A model generated the notes under the pieces. It was given only the letters and a program-made list of their open reading frames with translations. It was not told the origin of the DNA and made no database searches. Position numbers and translations under genes: made by a program. A stretch of DNA of 64,000 nucleotides from Diadophis punctatus similis (taxonomy: Eukaryota; Chordata; Lepidosauria; Squamata; Dipsadidae): assembly GCA_023053685.1 (NCBI GenBank), contig JALIGW010000061.1, positions 1,506,001 to 1,570,000 on the forward strand. The letters run 5' to 3'. Positions 24,201 to 38,100 of this stretch are shown here, piece by piece; positions within the stretch are counted from its first letter, which is position 1, and every line of letters starts with the position of its first letter.

Positions 24201-24928
24201 TCAGCCAAGAACTCCACCCCCAGCTTCTGTGAATTCAAACTACAATGGAGTGAGGTTTGTTCCCCCAGATACTCACAGGTCTCAGCCAGGAACTCCACCC
24301 CCAGCTTCTGTGAATTCAAACTACAATGGAGTGAGGTTTGTTCCCCCAGATACTCACAGGTCTCACCCAGGAACTCCACCCCCAGTTTCTGTGAATTCAA
24401 ACTACAATGGAGTGAAGTTTTTCCCCCCAGATACTCACAGGTATCAGCCAGGAACTCCACCCCCAGCTTCTGTGAAATCAAAGTACAATGCAGCGAGGTT
24501 TTTTTCCCAGATACTCACAGGTCTCAGCCAGGAACTCCACCCCCAGCTTCTGTGAAATCAAACTACAATGGAGTGAGGTTTTTTCCCCAGATACTCACAG
24601 GTCTTAGCCAGGAACTCCACCCCCAGCTTCTGTGAATTGAAACTACAATGGAGTGAGGTTTTCCCGCCGATACTCACAGGTCTCAGCCAGGAACTCCACC
24701 CCCAGCTTCTGTGAATTCAGACTACAATGGAGTGAGGTTCCCCCCCCCAGATACTCACAAGTCTCAGCCAGGAACTCCACGCCCAGCTTCTGTGAAATCA
24801 AACTACAATGTAGTCAGGTTTCTTCCCCCAGATACTCACAGGTCTCAGCCAGGAACTCCACCCCCAGCTTCTGTGAATTCAAACTACAATGGAGTGAGGT
24901 TTTTCTCCCCAGATACACACCTGTCTCA
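21215..24928 (+). repeat. 3.7-kb unit 1 within super-unit 1
   Basis: About 46 monomers, repeated at 24929-28642 with an offset of 3713-3715 bp. It holds the AATTGAAAATGC landmark (21325), the GGTCCCCCC and TTTTCCCGCCGATACGCAC monomers (22478, 22561), the AACTAAAATG monomers and the AATATAATG block. It starts about 80 bp left of the super-unit edge because the Q monomer there is also shared. The counterpart in super-unit 2 is 32113-35746. Confidence 0.85.
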
Positions 24929-27900
24929 GCCAGGAACTCCACCCCCAGCTTCTGTGAATTGAAACTACAATGCAGTGAGGTTTTTTTCCCAGATACTCAC
25001 AGGTCTCAGCCAGGAACTCCACCCCCAGCTTCTGTGAATTGAAAATGCAATGCAATGAGGTTTTTTCCCCCAGATACTCACAGGTCTCAGCCAGGAACTC
25101 CACTCCAGCTTCTGTGAATTCAAACTACAATGGAGTGAGGTTTTTTCCCCCAGATACTAACAAGTCTCAGCCAGGAACTCCACCCGCAGCTTCTGTGAAT
25201 TCAAACTACAATGGAGTGAGGTTTCTTCCCCCAGATACTCACAGGTCTCAGCCAGGAACTCCACGCCCAGCTTCTGTGAAATCAAACTACAATGTAGTGA
25301 GGTTTCTTCCCCCAGATACTCACAGGTCTCAGCCAGGAACTCCACCCCCAGCTTCTGTGAATTCAAACTACAATGGAGTGAGTTTTTTTTCCCCAGATAC
25401 ACACCTGTCTCAGCCAGGAACTCCACCCCCAGCTTCTGTGAATTGAAACTACAATGCAGTGAGGTTTTTTTCCCAGATACTCACAGGTCTCAGCCAGGAA
25501 CTCCACCCCCAGCTTCTGTGAATTGAAAATACAATGCAATGAGGTTTTTTCCCCCAGATACTCACAGGTCTCAGCCAGGAGCTCCACCTCCAGCTTCTGT
25601 GAATTCAAACTACAATGCAGCGAGGTTTCCCCCCAGATACTCACAGGTCTCAGCCAGGAACTCCACCCCCAGCTTCTGTGAATTCAAACTACAATGGAGT
25701 GAGGTTTTTTTCCCAGATACTCACAGGTCTCAGCCAGGAACTCCACCCCCAGCTTCTGTGAATTGAAAATACAATGTAGTGAGGTTTGTTCCCCCAGATA
25801 CTCACAGGTCTCAGCCAGGAACTCCACCCCCAGCTTCTGTGAATTCAAACTACAATGGAGTGAGGTTTTTTTCCCCAGATACAAACCTGTCTCAGCCAGG
25901 AACTCCACCCCCAGCTTCTGTGAATTGAAACGACAATGCAGTGAGGTTTCCCCCCCCCCCCAGACACTCACAGATCTCAGCCAGGAACTCCACCCCCAGC
26001 TTCTGTGAAATCAAACTACAATGGGGTGAGGTTTTTTTCCCGAGATACTAACAAGTCTCAGCCAGGAACTCCACCCGCAGCTTCTGTGAATTCAAACTAC
26101 AATGGAGTGAGGTTTCTTCCCCCAGATACTCACAGGTCTCAGCCAGGAACTCCACCCCCAGCTTCTGTGAATTCAAACTACAATGGAGTGAGGTCCCCCC
26201 CCCCAGATACTCACAGGTCTCAGCAAGGACCTCCACCCCCAGCTTTTGTGAATTCAAACTACAATGGAGTGAGGTTTTCCCGCCGATACGCACAGGTCTC
26301 AGCCAGGAACTCCACCCCCAGCTTCTGTGAATTCAAACTACAATGGAGTGAGGTTCCCCCCCCAGATACTCACAGGTCTCAGCCAGGAACTCCACCCCCA
26401 GCTTCTGTGAAATCAAACTACAATGGAGTGAGGTTTTTTTCCCCAGATACTCACAGATATTAGCCAGGAACTCCACCCCCAGCTTCTGTAAATTGAAACT
26501 ACAATGCAGTGAGGTTTTGTTCCCCCAGATACTCACGGGTCTCAGCCAGGAAGTCCACGCCCAGCTTCTGTGAATTCAAACTACAATGGAGTGAGGTTTG
26601 TTCCCCCAGATACTCACAGGTATCAGCCAGGAACTCCACCCCAGCTTCTGTGAATTGAAACTACAATGCAGTGAGGTTTTTCCCCCCAGATACTCACAAG
26701 CCTCAGCCAGGAATTCCACCCCCAGCTTCTGTGAATTCAAACTAAAATGGATTGAGGTTTTTCTCCCAGATACTCACAGGTCTCAGCCAGGAACTCCACC
26801 CCCAGCTTCTGTGAATTCAAACTGCAATGGAGTGAGGTTTTTTCCCCCAGATACTAACAGGTCTCACCCAAGAACTCCACCCCCAGCTTCTGTGAATTCA
26901 AACTACAATGGATTGAGGTTTTTTTCCGAGATACTCACAGGTCTCAGCCAGGAATTCCAACCCCAGCTTCTGTGAATTGAAAATACAATGCAGTGAGGTT
27001 TTTCCCCCCAGATACTCACAGGTCTCAGCCAGGAACTCCACCCCCAGCTTCTGTGAATTCAAACTAAAATGCAGCGACGTTTTCCCCCCCAGATACTCAC
27101 AAGTCTCATGCAGGAACTCCACCCCCAGCTTCTTTGAATTCAAACTACAATGGATTGAGGATTTGTCCCCCAGATACTCACACGTCTCAGCCAGGAACTC
27201 CACCAACAGCTTCTGTGAATTCAAACTACAATGGAGTGAGGTTTTTTCCCCGAGATACTAACAAGTCTCAGCCAGGAACTCCACCCACAGCTTCTGTGAA
27301 TTCAAACTACAATGGAGTGAGGTTTCTTCCCCCAGATACTCACAGGTCTCAGCCAGGAACTCCACCCCCAGCTTCTGTGAAATGAAACTACAATGGAGTG
27401 AGGTTTTTTTCCCAGATACTCACAGGTCTCAGCCAGGAACTCCACCCCCAGCTTCTGTGAATTCAAACTACAATGGAGTGAGGTTTTTTTCCGAGATAAA
27501 CACAGGTCTCAGCCAGGAAATCCAACCCCAGCTTCTGTGAATTGAAAATATAATGCAGTGAGGTTTTTCCCCCCAGATACTCACAGGAATCAGCCAGGAA
27601 CTCCACCCCTAGCTTCTGTGAATTCAAACTACAATGCAGCGAGGTTTTCCCCCCCAGATACTCACAAGTCTCATCCAGGAACTCCACCCCCAGCTTCTGT
27701 GAATTCAAACTACAATGGATTGAGGTTTTGTCCCCCAGATACTCACACGTCTCAGCCAGGAACTCCAACAACAGCTTCTGTGAATTCAAACTACAATGGA
27801 GTGAGGTTTTTTTCCCGAGATACTAACAAGTCTCAGCCAGGAACTCCACCCGCAGCTTCTGTGAATTCAAACTACAATGGAGTGAGGTTTCTTCCCCCAG

Positions 27901-28642
27901 ATACTCACAGGTCTCAGCCAAGAACTCCACCCCCAGCTTCTGTGAATTCAAACTACAATGGAGTGAGGTTTGTTCCCCCAGATACTCACAGGTCTCAGCC
28001 AGGAACTCCACCCCCAGCTTCTGTGAATTCAAACTACAATGGAGTGAGGTTTGTTCCCCCAGATACTCACAGGTCTCACCCAGGAACTCCACCCCCAGTT
28101 TCTGTGAATTCAAACTACAATGGAGTGAAGTTTTTCCCCCCAGATACTCACAGGTATCAGCCAGGAACTCCACCCCCAGCTTCTGTGAAATCAAAGTACA
28201 ATGCAGCGAGGTTTTTTTCCCAGATACTCACAGGTCTCAGCCAGGAACTCCACCCCCAGCTTCTGTGAAATCAAACTACAATGGAGTGAGGTTTTTTCCC
28301 CAGATACTCACAGGTCTTAGCCAGGAACTCCACCCCCAGCTTCTGTGAATTGAAACTACAATGGAGTGAGGTTTTCCCGCCGATACTCACAGGTCTCAGC
28401 CAGGAACTCCACCCCCAGCTTCTGTGAATTCAGACTACAATGGAGTGAGGTTCCCCCCCCCCCAGATACTCACAAGTCTCAGCCAGGAACTCCACGCCCA
28501 GCTTCTGTGAAATCAAACTACAATGTAGTCAGGTTTCTTCCCCCAGATACTCACAGGTCTCAGCCAGGAACTCCACCCCCAGCTTCTGTGAATTCAAACT
28601 ACAATGGAGTGAGGTTTTTCTCCCCAGATACACACCTGTCTC
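24929..28642 (+). repeat. 3.7-kb unit 2 within super-unit 1
   Basis: Second 3.7-kb unit; the super-unit 2 counterpart is about 35747-39460. It differs from unit 1 by C-run length (8 against 10 near 24740 and 28453) and by TTTTCCCCCCCAG for TTTTTCCCCCCAG near 27646. Confidence 0.85.
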
Positions 28643-31600
28643 AGCCAGGAACTCCACCCCCAGCTTCTGTGAATTGAAACTACAATGCAGTGAGGTTTTT
28701 TTCCCAGATACTCACAGGTCTCAGCCAGGAACTCCACCCCCAGCTTCTGTGAATTGAAAATGCAATGCAATGAGGTTTTTTCCCCCAGATACTAACAAGT
28801 CTCAGCCAGGAACTCCACCCGCAGCTTCTGTGAATTCAAACTACAATGGAGTGAGGTTTCTTCCCCCAGATACTCACAGGTCTCAGCCAGGAACTCCACG
28901 CCCAGCTTCTGTGAAATCAAACTACAATGTAGTGAGGTTTCTTCCCCCAGATACTCACAGGTCTCAGCCAGGAACTCCACCCCCAGCTTCTGTGAATTCA
29001 AACTACAATGGAGTGAGTTTTTTTCCCCAGATACACACCTGTCTCAGCCAGGAACTCCACCCCCAGCTTCTGTGAATTGAAACTACAATGCAGTGAGGTT
29101 TTTTTCCCAGATACTCACAGGTCTCAGCCAGGAACTCCACCCCCAGCTTCTGTGAATTGAAAATACAATGCAATGAGGTTTTTTCCCCCAGATACTCACA
29201 GGTCTCAGCCAGGAGCTCCACCTCCAGCTTCTGTGAATTCAAACTACAATGCAGCGAGGTTTCCCCCCAGATACTCACAGGTCTCAGCCAGGAACTCCAC
29301 CCCCAGCTTCTGTGAATTCAAACTACAATGGAGTGAGGTTTTTTTCCCAGATACTCACAGGTCTCAGCCAGGAACTCCACCCCCAGCTTCTGTGAATTGA
29401 AAATACAATGTAGTGAGGTTCCCCCCCCCGATACTCACAGGTCTCAGCCAGGAACTCCACCCCCAGCTTCTGTGAATTGAAACGACAATGCAGTGAGGTT
29501 TCCCCCCCCCCAGATACTCACAGATCTCAGCCAGGAACTCCACCCCCAGCTTCTGTGAAATCAAACTACAATGCAGTGAGGTTTTTTTCCCAGATACTCA
29601 CAGGTCTCAGCCAGGAACTCCACCCCCAGCTTCTGTGAATTCAAACTACAATGGATTGAGGTTTTTTTCCGAGATAAACACAGATCTCAGCCAGGAACTC
29701 CAACCCCAGCTTCTGTGAATTGAAAATACAATGCAGTGAGGTTTTTCCCCCCAGATACTCACAGGAATCAGCCAGGAACTCCACCCCCAGCTTCTGTGAA
29801 TTCAAACTACAATGCAGCGAGGTTTTCCCCCCCAGATACTCACAAGTCTCATCCAGGAACTCCACCCCCAGCTTCTGTGAATTCAAACTACAATGGATTG
29901 AGGTTTTGTCCCCCAGATACTCACACGTCTCAGCCAGGAACTCCACCAACAGCTTCTGTGAATTCAAACTACAATGGGGTGAGGTTTTTTTCCCGAGATA
30001 CTAACAAGTCTCAGCCAGGAACTCCACCCGCAGCTTCTGTGAATTCAAACTACAATGGAGTGAGGTTTCTTCCCCCAGATACTCACAGGTCTCAGCCAGG
30101 AACTCCACCCCCAGCTTCTGTGAATTCAAACTACAATGGAGTGAGGTCCCCCCCCCCAGATACTCACAGGTCTCAGCAAGGACCTCCACCCCCAGCTTTT
30201 GTGAATTCAAACTACAATGGAGTGAGGTTTTCCCGCCGATACGCACAGGTCTCAGCCAGGAACTCCACCCCCAGCTTCTGTGAATTCAAACTACAATGGA
30301 GTGAGGTTCCCCCCCCAGATACTCACAGGTCTCAGCCAGGAACTCCACCCCCAGCTTCTGTGAAATCAAACTACAATGGAGTGAGGTTTTTTTCCCCAGA
30401 TACTCACAGATATTAGCCAGGAACTCCACCCCCAGCTTCTGTGAATTGAAACTACAATGCAGTGAGGTTTTGTTCCCCCAGATACTCACGGGTCTCAGCC
30501 AGGAAGTCCACGCCCAGCTTTTGTGAATTCAAACTACAATGGAGTGAGGTTTGTTCCCCCAGATACTCACAGGTATCAGCCAGGAACTCCACCCCAGCTT
30601 CTGTGAATTGAAACTACAATGCAGTGAGGTTTTTCCCCCCAGATACTCACAAGCCTCAGCCAGGAATTCCACCCCCAGCTTCTGTGAATTCAAACTAAAA
30701 TGGATTGAGGTTTTTCTCCCAGATACTCACAGGTCTCAGCCAGGAACTCCACCCCCAGCTTCTGTGAATTCAAACTGCAATGGAGTGAGGTTTTTTCCCC
30801 CAGATACTAACAGGTCTCACCCAAGAACTCCACCCCCAGCTTCTGTGAATTAAAACTACAATGGATTGAGGTTTTTTTCCGAGATACTCACAGGTCTCAG
30901 CCAGGAACTCCAACCCCAGCTTCTGTGAATTGAAAATACAATGCAGTGAGGTTTTTCCCCCCAGATACTCACAGGTCTCAGCCAGGAACTCCACCCCCAG
31001 CTTCTGTGAATTCAAACTAAAATGCAGCGACGTTTTCCCCCCCAGATACTCACAAGTCTCATGCAGGAACTCCACCCCCAGCTTCTTTGAATTCAAACTA
31101 CAATGGATTGAGGTTTTGTCCCCCAGATACTCACACGTCTCAGCCAGGAACTCCACCAACAGCTTCTGTGAATTCAAACTACAATGGAGTGAGGTTTTTT
31201 CCCCGAGATACTAACAAGTCTCAGCCAGGAACTCCACCCACAGCTTCTGTGAATTCAAACTACAATGGAGTGAGGTTTCTTCCCCCAGATACTCACAGGT
31301 CTCAGCCAGGAACTCCACCCCCAGCTTCTGTGAAATGAAACTACAATGGAGTGAGGTTTTTTTCCCAGATACTCACAGGTCTCAGCCAGGAACTCCACCC
31401 CCAGCTTCTGTGAATTCAAACTACAATGGAGTGAGGTTTTTTTCCGAGATAAACACAGGTCTCAGCCAGGAAATCCAACCCCAGCTTCTGTGAATTGAAA
31501 ATATAATGCAGTGAGGTTTTTCCCCCCAGATACTCACAGGAATCAGCCAGGAACTCCACCCCTAGCTTCTGTGAATTCAAACTACAATGCAGCGAGGTTT

Positions 31601-32112
31601 TTCCCCCCAGATACTCACAAGTCTCATCCAGGAACTCCACCCCCAGCTTCTGTGAATTCAAACTACAATGGATTGAGGTTTTGTCCCCCAGATACTCACA
31701 CGTCTCAGCCAGGAACTCCAACAACAGCTTCTGTGAATTCAAACTACAATGGAGTGAGGTTTTTTTCCCGAGATACTAACAAGTCTCAGCCAGGAACTCC
31801 ACCCGCAGCTTCTGTGAATTCAAACTACAATGGAGTGAGGTTTCTTCCCCCAGATACTCACAGGTCTCAGCCAAGAACTCCACCCCCAGCTTCTGTGAAT
31901 TCAAACTACAATGGAGTGAGGTTTGTTCCCCCAGATACTCACAGGTCTCAGCCAGGAACTCCACCCCCAGCTTCTGTGAATTCAAACTACAATGGAGTGA
32001 GGTTTGTTCCCCCAGATACTCACAGGTCTCACCCAGGAACTCCACCCCCAGTTTCTGTGAATTCAAACTACAATGGAGTGAAGTTTTTCCCCCCAGATAC
32101 TCACAGGTATCA
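28643..32112 (+). repeat. Modified 3.4-kb unit 3 within super-unit 1
   Basis: A chimaeric third unit. 28643-29419 follows unit 2 except for loss of one monomer at about 28768. About 29420-29980 is replaced by D-type and block-A-like sequence. About 29980-32144 again follows unit 2 at an offset of 3953 bp. The super-unit 2 counterpart is 39461-42930. The replaced middle resembles block A at 809 and elsewhere, so sequence was exchanged between families before the 10.8-kb duplication. Confidence 0.8.
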
Positions 32113-35100
32113 GCCAGGAACTCCACCCCCAGCTTCTGTGAATTGAAAATGCAATGCAATGAGGTTTTTTCCCCCAGATACTCACAGGTCTCAGCCAGGA
32201 ACTCCACTCCAGCTTCTGTGAATTCAAACTACAATGGAGTGAGGTTTTTTCCCCCAGATACTAACAAGTCTCAGCCAGGAACTCCACCCGCAGCTTCTGT
32301 GAATTCAAACTACAATGGAGTGAGGTTTCTTCCCCCAGATACTCACAGGTCTCAGCCAGGAACTCCACGCCCAGCTTCTGTGAAATCAAACTACAATGTA
32401 GTGAGGTTTCTTCCCCCAGATACTCACAGGTCTCAGCCAGGAACTCCACCCCCAGCTTCTGTGAATTCAAACTACAATGGAGTGAGGTTTTTTTCCCCAG
32501 ATACACACCTGTCTCAGCCAGGAACTCCACCCCCAGCTTCTGTGAATTGAAACTACAATGCAGTGAGGTTTTTTTCCCAGATACTCACAGGTCTCAGCCA
32601 GGAACTCCACCCCCAGCTTCTGTGAATTGAAAATACAATGCAATGAGGTTTTTTCCCCCAGATACTCACAGGTCTCAGCCAGGAGCTCCACCTCCAGCTT
32701 CTGTGAATTCAAACTACAATGCAGCGAGGTTTCCCCCCAGATACTCACAGGTCTCAGCCAGGAACTCCACCCCCAGCTTCTGTGAATTCAAACTACAATG
32801 GAGTGAGGTTTTTTTCCCAGATACTCACAGGTCTCAGCCAGGAACTCCACCCCCAGCTTCTGTGAATTGAAAATACAATGTAGTGAGGTTTGTTCCCCCA
32901 GATACTCACAGGTCTCAGCCAGGAACTCCACCCCCAGCTTCTGTGAATTCAAACTACAATGGAGTGAGGTTTTTTTCCCCAGATACAAACCTGTCTCAGC
33001 CAGGAACTCCACCCCCAGCTTCTGTGAATTGAAACGACAATGCAGTGAGGTTTCCCCCCCCCCCAGATACTCACAGATCTCAGCCAGGAACTCCACCCCC
33101 AGCTTCTGTGAAATCAAACTACAATGGGGTGAGGTTTTTTTCCCGAGATACTAACAAGTCTCAGCCAGGAACTCCACCCGCAGCTTCTGTGAATTCAAAC
33201 TACAATGGAGTGAGGTTTCTTCCCCCAGATACTCACAGGTCTCAGCCAGGAACTCCACCCCCAGCTTCTGTGAATTCAAACTACAATGGAGTGAGGTCCC
33301 CCCCCCCAGATACTCACAGGTCTCAGCAAGGACCTCCACCCCCAGCTTTTGTGAATTCAAACTACAATGGAGTGAGGTTTTCCCGCCGATACGCACAGGT
33401 CTCAGCCAGGAACTCCACCCCCAGCTTCTGTGAATTCAAACTACAATGGAGTGAGGTTCCCCCCCCCAGATACTCACAGGTCTCAGCCAGGAACTCCACC
33501 CCCAGCTTCTGTGAAATCAAACTACAATGGAGTGAGGTTTTTTTCCCCAGATACTCACAGATATTAGCCAGGAACTCCACCCCCAGCTTCTGTGAATTGA
33601 AACTACAATGCAGTGAGGTTTTGTTCCCCCAGATACTCACGGGTCTCAGCCAGGAAGTCCACGCCCAGCTTCTGTGAATTCAAACTACAATGGAGTGAGG
33701 TTTGTTCCCCCAGATACTCACAGGTATCAGCCAGGAACTCCACCCCAGCTTCTGTGAATTGAAACTACAATGCAGTGAGGTTTTTCCCCCCAGATACTCA
33801 CAAGCCTCAGCCAGGAATTCCACCCCCAGCTTCTGTGAATTCAAACTAAAATGGATTGAGGTTTTTCTCCCAGATACTCACAGGTCTCAGCCAGGAACTC
33901 CACCCCCAGCTTCTGTGAATTCAAACTGCAATGGAGTGAGGTTTTTCCCCCCAGATACTAACAGGTCTCACCCAAGAACTCCACCCCCAGCTTCTGTGAA
34001 TTCAAACTACAATGGATTGAGGTTTTTTTCCGAGATACTCACAGGTCTCAGCCAGGAATTCCAACCCCAGCTTCTGTGAATTGAAAATACAATGCAGTGA
34101 GGTTTTTCCCCCCAGATACTCACAGGTCTCAGCCAGGAACTCCACCCCCAGCTTCTGTGAATTCAAACTAAAATGCAGCGACGTTTTCCCCCCCAGATAC
34201 TCACAAGTCTCATGCAGGAACTCCACCCCCAGCTTCTTTGAATTCAAACTACAATGGATTGAGGATTTGTCCCCCAGATACTCACACGTCTCAGCCAGGA
34301 ACTCCACCAACAGCTTCTGTGAATTCAAACTACAATGGAGTGAGGTTTTTTCCCCGAGATACTAACAAGTCTCAGCCAGGAACTCCACCCACAGCTTCTG
34401 TGAATTCAAACTACAATGGAGTGAGGTTTCTTCCCCCAGATACTCACAGGTCTCAGCCAGGAACTCCACCCCCAGCTTCTGTGAAATGAAACTACAATGG
34501 AGTGAGGTTTTTTTCCCAGATACTCACAGGTCTCAGCCAGGAACTCCACCCCCAGCTTCTGTGAATTCAAACTACAATGGAGTGAGGTTTTTTTCCGAGA
34601 TAAACACAGGTCTCAGCCAGGAAATCCAACCCCAGCTTCTGTGAATTGAAAATATAATGCAGTGAGGTTTTTCCCCCCAGATACTCACAGGAATCAGCCA
34701 GGAACTCCACCCCTAGCTTCTGTGAATTCAAACTACAATGCAGCGAGGTTTTTCCCCCCAGATACTCACAAGTCTCATCCAGGAACTCCACCCCCAGCTT
34801 CTGTGAATTCAAACTACAATGGATTGAGGTTTTGTCCCCCAGATACTCACACGTCTCAGCCAGGAACTCCAACAACAGCTTCTGTGAATTCAAACTACAA
34901 TGGAGTGAGGTTTTTTTCCCGAGATACTAACAAGTCTCAGCCAGGAACTCCACCCGCAGCTTCTGTGAATTCAAACTACAATGGAGTGAGGTTTCTTCCC
35001 CCAGATACTCACAGGTCTCAGCCAAGAACTCCACCCCCAGCTTCTGTGAATTCAAACTACAATGGAGTGAGGTTTGTTCCCCCAGATACTCACAGGTCTC

Positions 35101-38100
35101 AGCCAGGAACTCCACCCCCAGCTTCTGTGAATTCAAACTACAATGGAGTGAGGTTTGTTCCCCCAGATACTCACAGGTCTCACCCAGGAACTCCACCCCC
35201 AGTTTCTGTGAATTCAAACTACAATGGAGTGAAGTTTTTCCCCCCAGATACTCACAGGTATCAGCCAGGAACTCCACCCCCAGCTTCTGTGAAATCAAAG
35301 TACAATGCAGCGAGGTTTTTTTCCCAGATACTCACAGGTCTCAGCCAGGAACTCCACCCCCAGCTTCTGTGAAATCAAACTACAATGGAGTGAGGTTTTT
35401 TCCCCAGATACTCACAGGTCTTAGCCAGGAACTCCACCCCCAGCTTCTGTGAATTGAAACTACAATGGAGTGAGGTTTTCCCGCCGATACTCACAGGTCT
35501 CAGCCAGGAACTCCACCCCCAGCTTCTGTGAATTCAGACTACAATGGAGTGAGGTTCCCCCCCCCAGATACTCACAAGTCTCAGCCAGGAACTCCACGCC
35601 CAGCTTCTGTGAAATCAAACTACAATGTAGTCAGGTTTCTTCCCCCAGATACTCACAGGTCTCAGCCAGGAACTCCACCCCCAGCTTCTGTGAATTCAAA
35701 CTACAATGGAGTGAGGTTTTTCTCCCCAGATACACACCTGTCTCAGCCAGGAACTCCACCCCCAGCTTCTGTGAATTGAAACTACAATGCAGTGAGGTTT
35801 TTTTCCCAGATACTCACAGGTCTCAGCCAGGAACTCCACCCCCAGCTTCTGTGAATTGAAAATGCAATGCAATGAGGTTTTTTCCCCCAGATACTCACAG
35901 GTCTCAGCCAGGAACTCCACTCCAGCTTCTGTGAATTCAAACTACAATGGAGTGAGGTTTTTTCCCCCAGATACTAACAAGTCTCAGCCAGGAACTCCAC
36001 CCGCAGCTTCTGTGAATTCAAACTACAATGGAGTGAGGTTTCTTCCCCCAGATACTCACAGGTCTCAGCCAGGAACTCCACGCCCAGCTTCTGTGAAATC
36101 AAACTACAATGTAGTGAGGTTTCTTCCCCCAGATACTCACAGGTCTCAGCCAGGAACTCCACCCCCAGCTTCTGTGAATTCAAACTACAATGGAGTGAGT
36201 TTTTTTTCCCCAGATACACACCTGTCTCAGCCAGGAAGTCCACCCCCAGCTTCTGTGAATTGAAACTACAATGCAGTGAGGTTTTTTTCCCAGATACTCA
36301 CAGGTCTCAGCCAGGAACTCCACCCCCAGCTTCTGTGAATTGAAAATACAATGCAATGAGGTTTTTTCCCCCAGATACTCACAGGTCTCAGCCAGGAGCT
36401 CCACCTCCAGCTTCTGTGAATTCAAACTACAATGCAGCGAGGTTTCCCCCCAGATACTCACAGGTCTCAGCCAGGAACTCCACCCCCAGCTTCTGTGAAT
36501 TCAAACTACAATGGAGTGAGGTTTTTTTCCCAGATACTCACAGGTCTCAGCCAGGAACTCCACCCCCAGCTTCTGTGAATTGAAAATACAATGTAGTGAG
36601 GTTTGTTCCCCCAGATACTCACAGGTCTCAGCCAGGAACTCCACCCCCAGCTTCTGTGAATTCAAACTACAATGGAGTGAGGTTTTTTTCCCCAGATACA
36701 AACCTGTCTCAGCCAGGAACTCCACCCCCAGCTTCTGTGAATTGAAACGACAATGCAGTGAGGTTTCCCCCCCCCCCAGATACTCACAGATCTCAGCCAG
36801 GAACTCCACCCCCAGCTTCTGTGAAATCAAACTACAATGGGGTGAGGTTTTTTTCCCGAGATACTAACAAGTCTCAGCCAGGAACTCCACCCGCAGCTTC
36901 TGTGAATTCAAACTACAATGGAGTGAGGTTTCTTCCCCCAGATACTCACAGGTCTCAGCCAGGAACTCCACCCCCAGCTTCTGTGAATTCAAACTACAAT
37001 GGAGTGAGGTCCCCCCCCCCAGATACTCACAGGTCTCAGCAAGGACCTCCACCCCCAGCTTTTGTGAATTCAAACTACAATGGAGTGAGGTTTTCCCGCC
37101 GATACGCACAGGTCTCAGCCAGGAACTCCACCCCCAGCTTCTGTGAATTCAAACTACAATGGAGTGAGGTTCCCCCCCCAGATACTCACAGGTCTCAGCC
37201 AGGAACTCCACCCCCAGCTTCTGTGAAATCAAACTACAATGGAGTGAGGTTTTTTTCCCCAGATACTCACAGATATTAGCCAGGAACTCCACCCCCAGCT
37301 TCTGTAAATTGAAACTACAATGCAGTGAGGTTTTGTTCCCCCAGATACTCACGGGTCTCAGCCAGGAAGTCCACGCCCAGCTTCTGTGAATTCAAACTAC
37401 AATGGAGTGAGGTTTGTTCCCCCAGATACTCACAGGTATCAGCCAGGAACTCCACCCCAGCTTCTGTGAATTGAAACTACAATGCAGTGAGGTTTTTCCC
37501 CCCAGATACTCACAAGCCTCAGCCAGGAATTCCACCCCCAGCTTCTGTGAATTCAAACTAAAATGGATTGAGGTTTTTCTCCCAGATACTCACAGGTCTC
37601 AGCCAGGAACTCCACCCCCAGCTTCTGTGAATTCAAACTGCAATGGAGTGAGGTTTTTTCCCCCAGATACTAACAGGTCTCACCCAAGAACTCCACCCCC
37701 AGCTTCTGTGAATTCAAACTACAATGGATTGAGGTTTTTTTCCGAGATACTCACAGGTCTCAGCCAGGAATTCCAACCCCAGCTTCTGTGAATTGAAAAT
37801 ACAATGCAGTGAGGTTTTTCCCCCCAGATACTCACAGGTCTCAGCCAGGAACTCCACCCCCAGCTTCTGTGAATTCAAACTAAAATGCAGCGACGTTTTC
37901 CCCCCCAGATACTCACAAGTCTCATGCAGGAACTCCACCCCCAGCTTCTTTGAATTCAAACTACAATGGATTGAGGATTTGTCCCCCAGATACTCACACG
38001 TCTCAGCCAGGAACTCCACCAACAGCTTCTGTGAATTCAAACTACAATGGAGTGAGGTTTTTTCCCCGAGATACTAACAAGTCTCAGCCAGGAACTCCAC

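Larger units (their letters stand above)
21295..32112 (+). repeat. 10.8-kb super-unit, copy 1
   Basis: About 134 monomers repeated in tandem at 32113-42930 with an offset of 10816-10818 bp, held across the whole length (landmarks at 21325/32143, 22885/33702, 26598/37414, 30551/41369). Rare variants are shared by both copies, such as AACTAAAATGG (23028/33845), AACTGCAATGG (23108/33926), CTGTAAATTG (26486/37302) and GAATTAAAAC (30847/41665). Only a few differences were noticed. Internally it consists of three related units. The left edge lies within about 32 bp of shared sequence. Confidence 0.9.
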
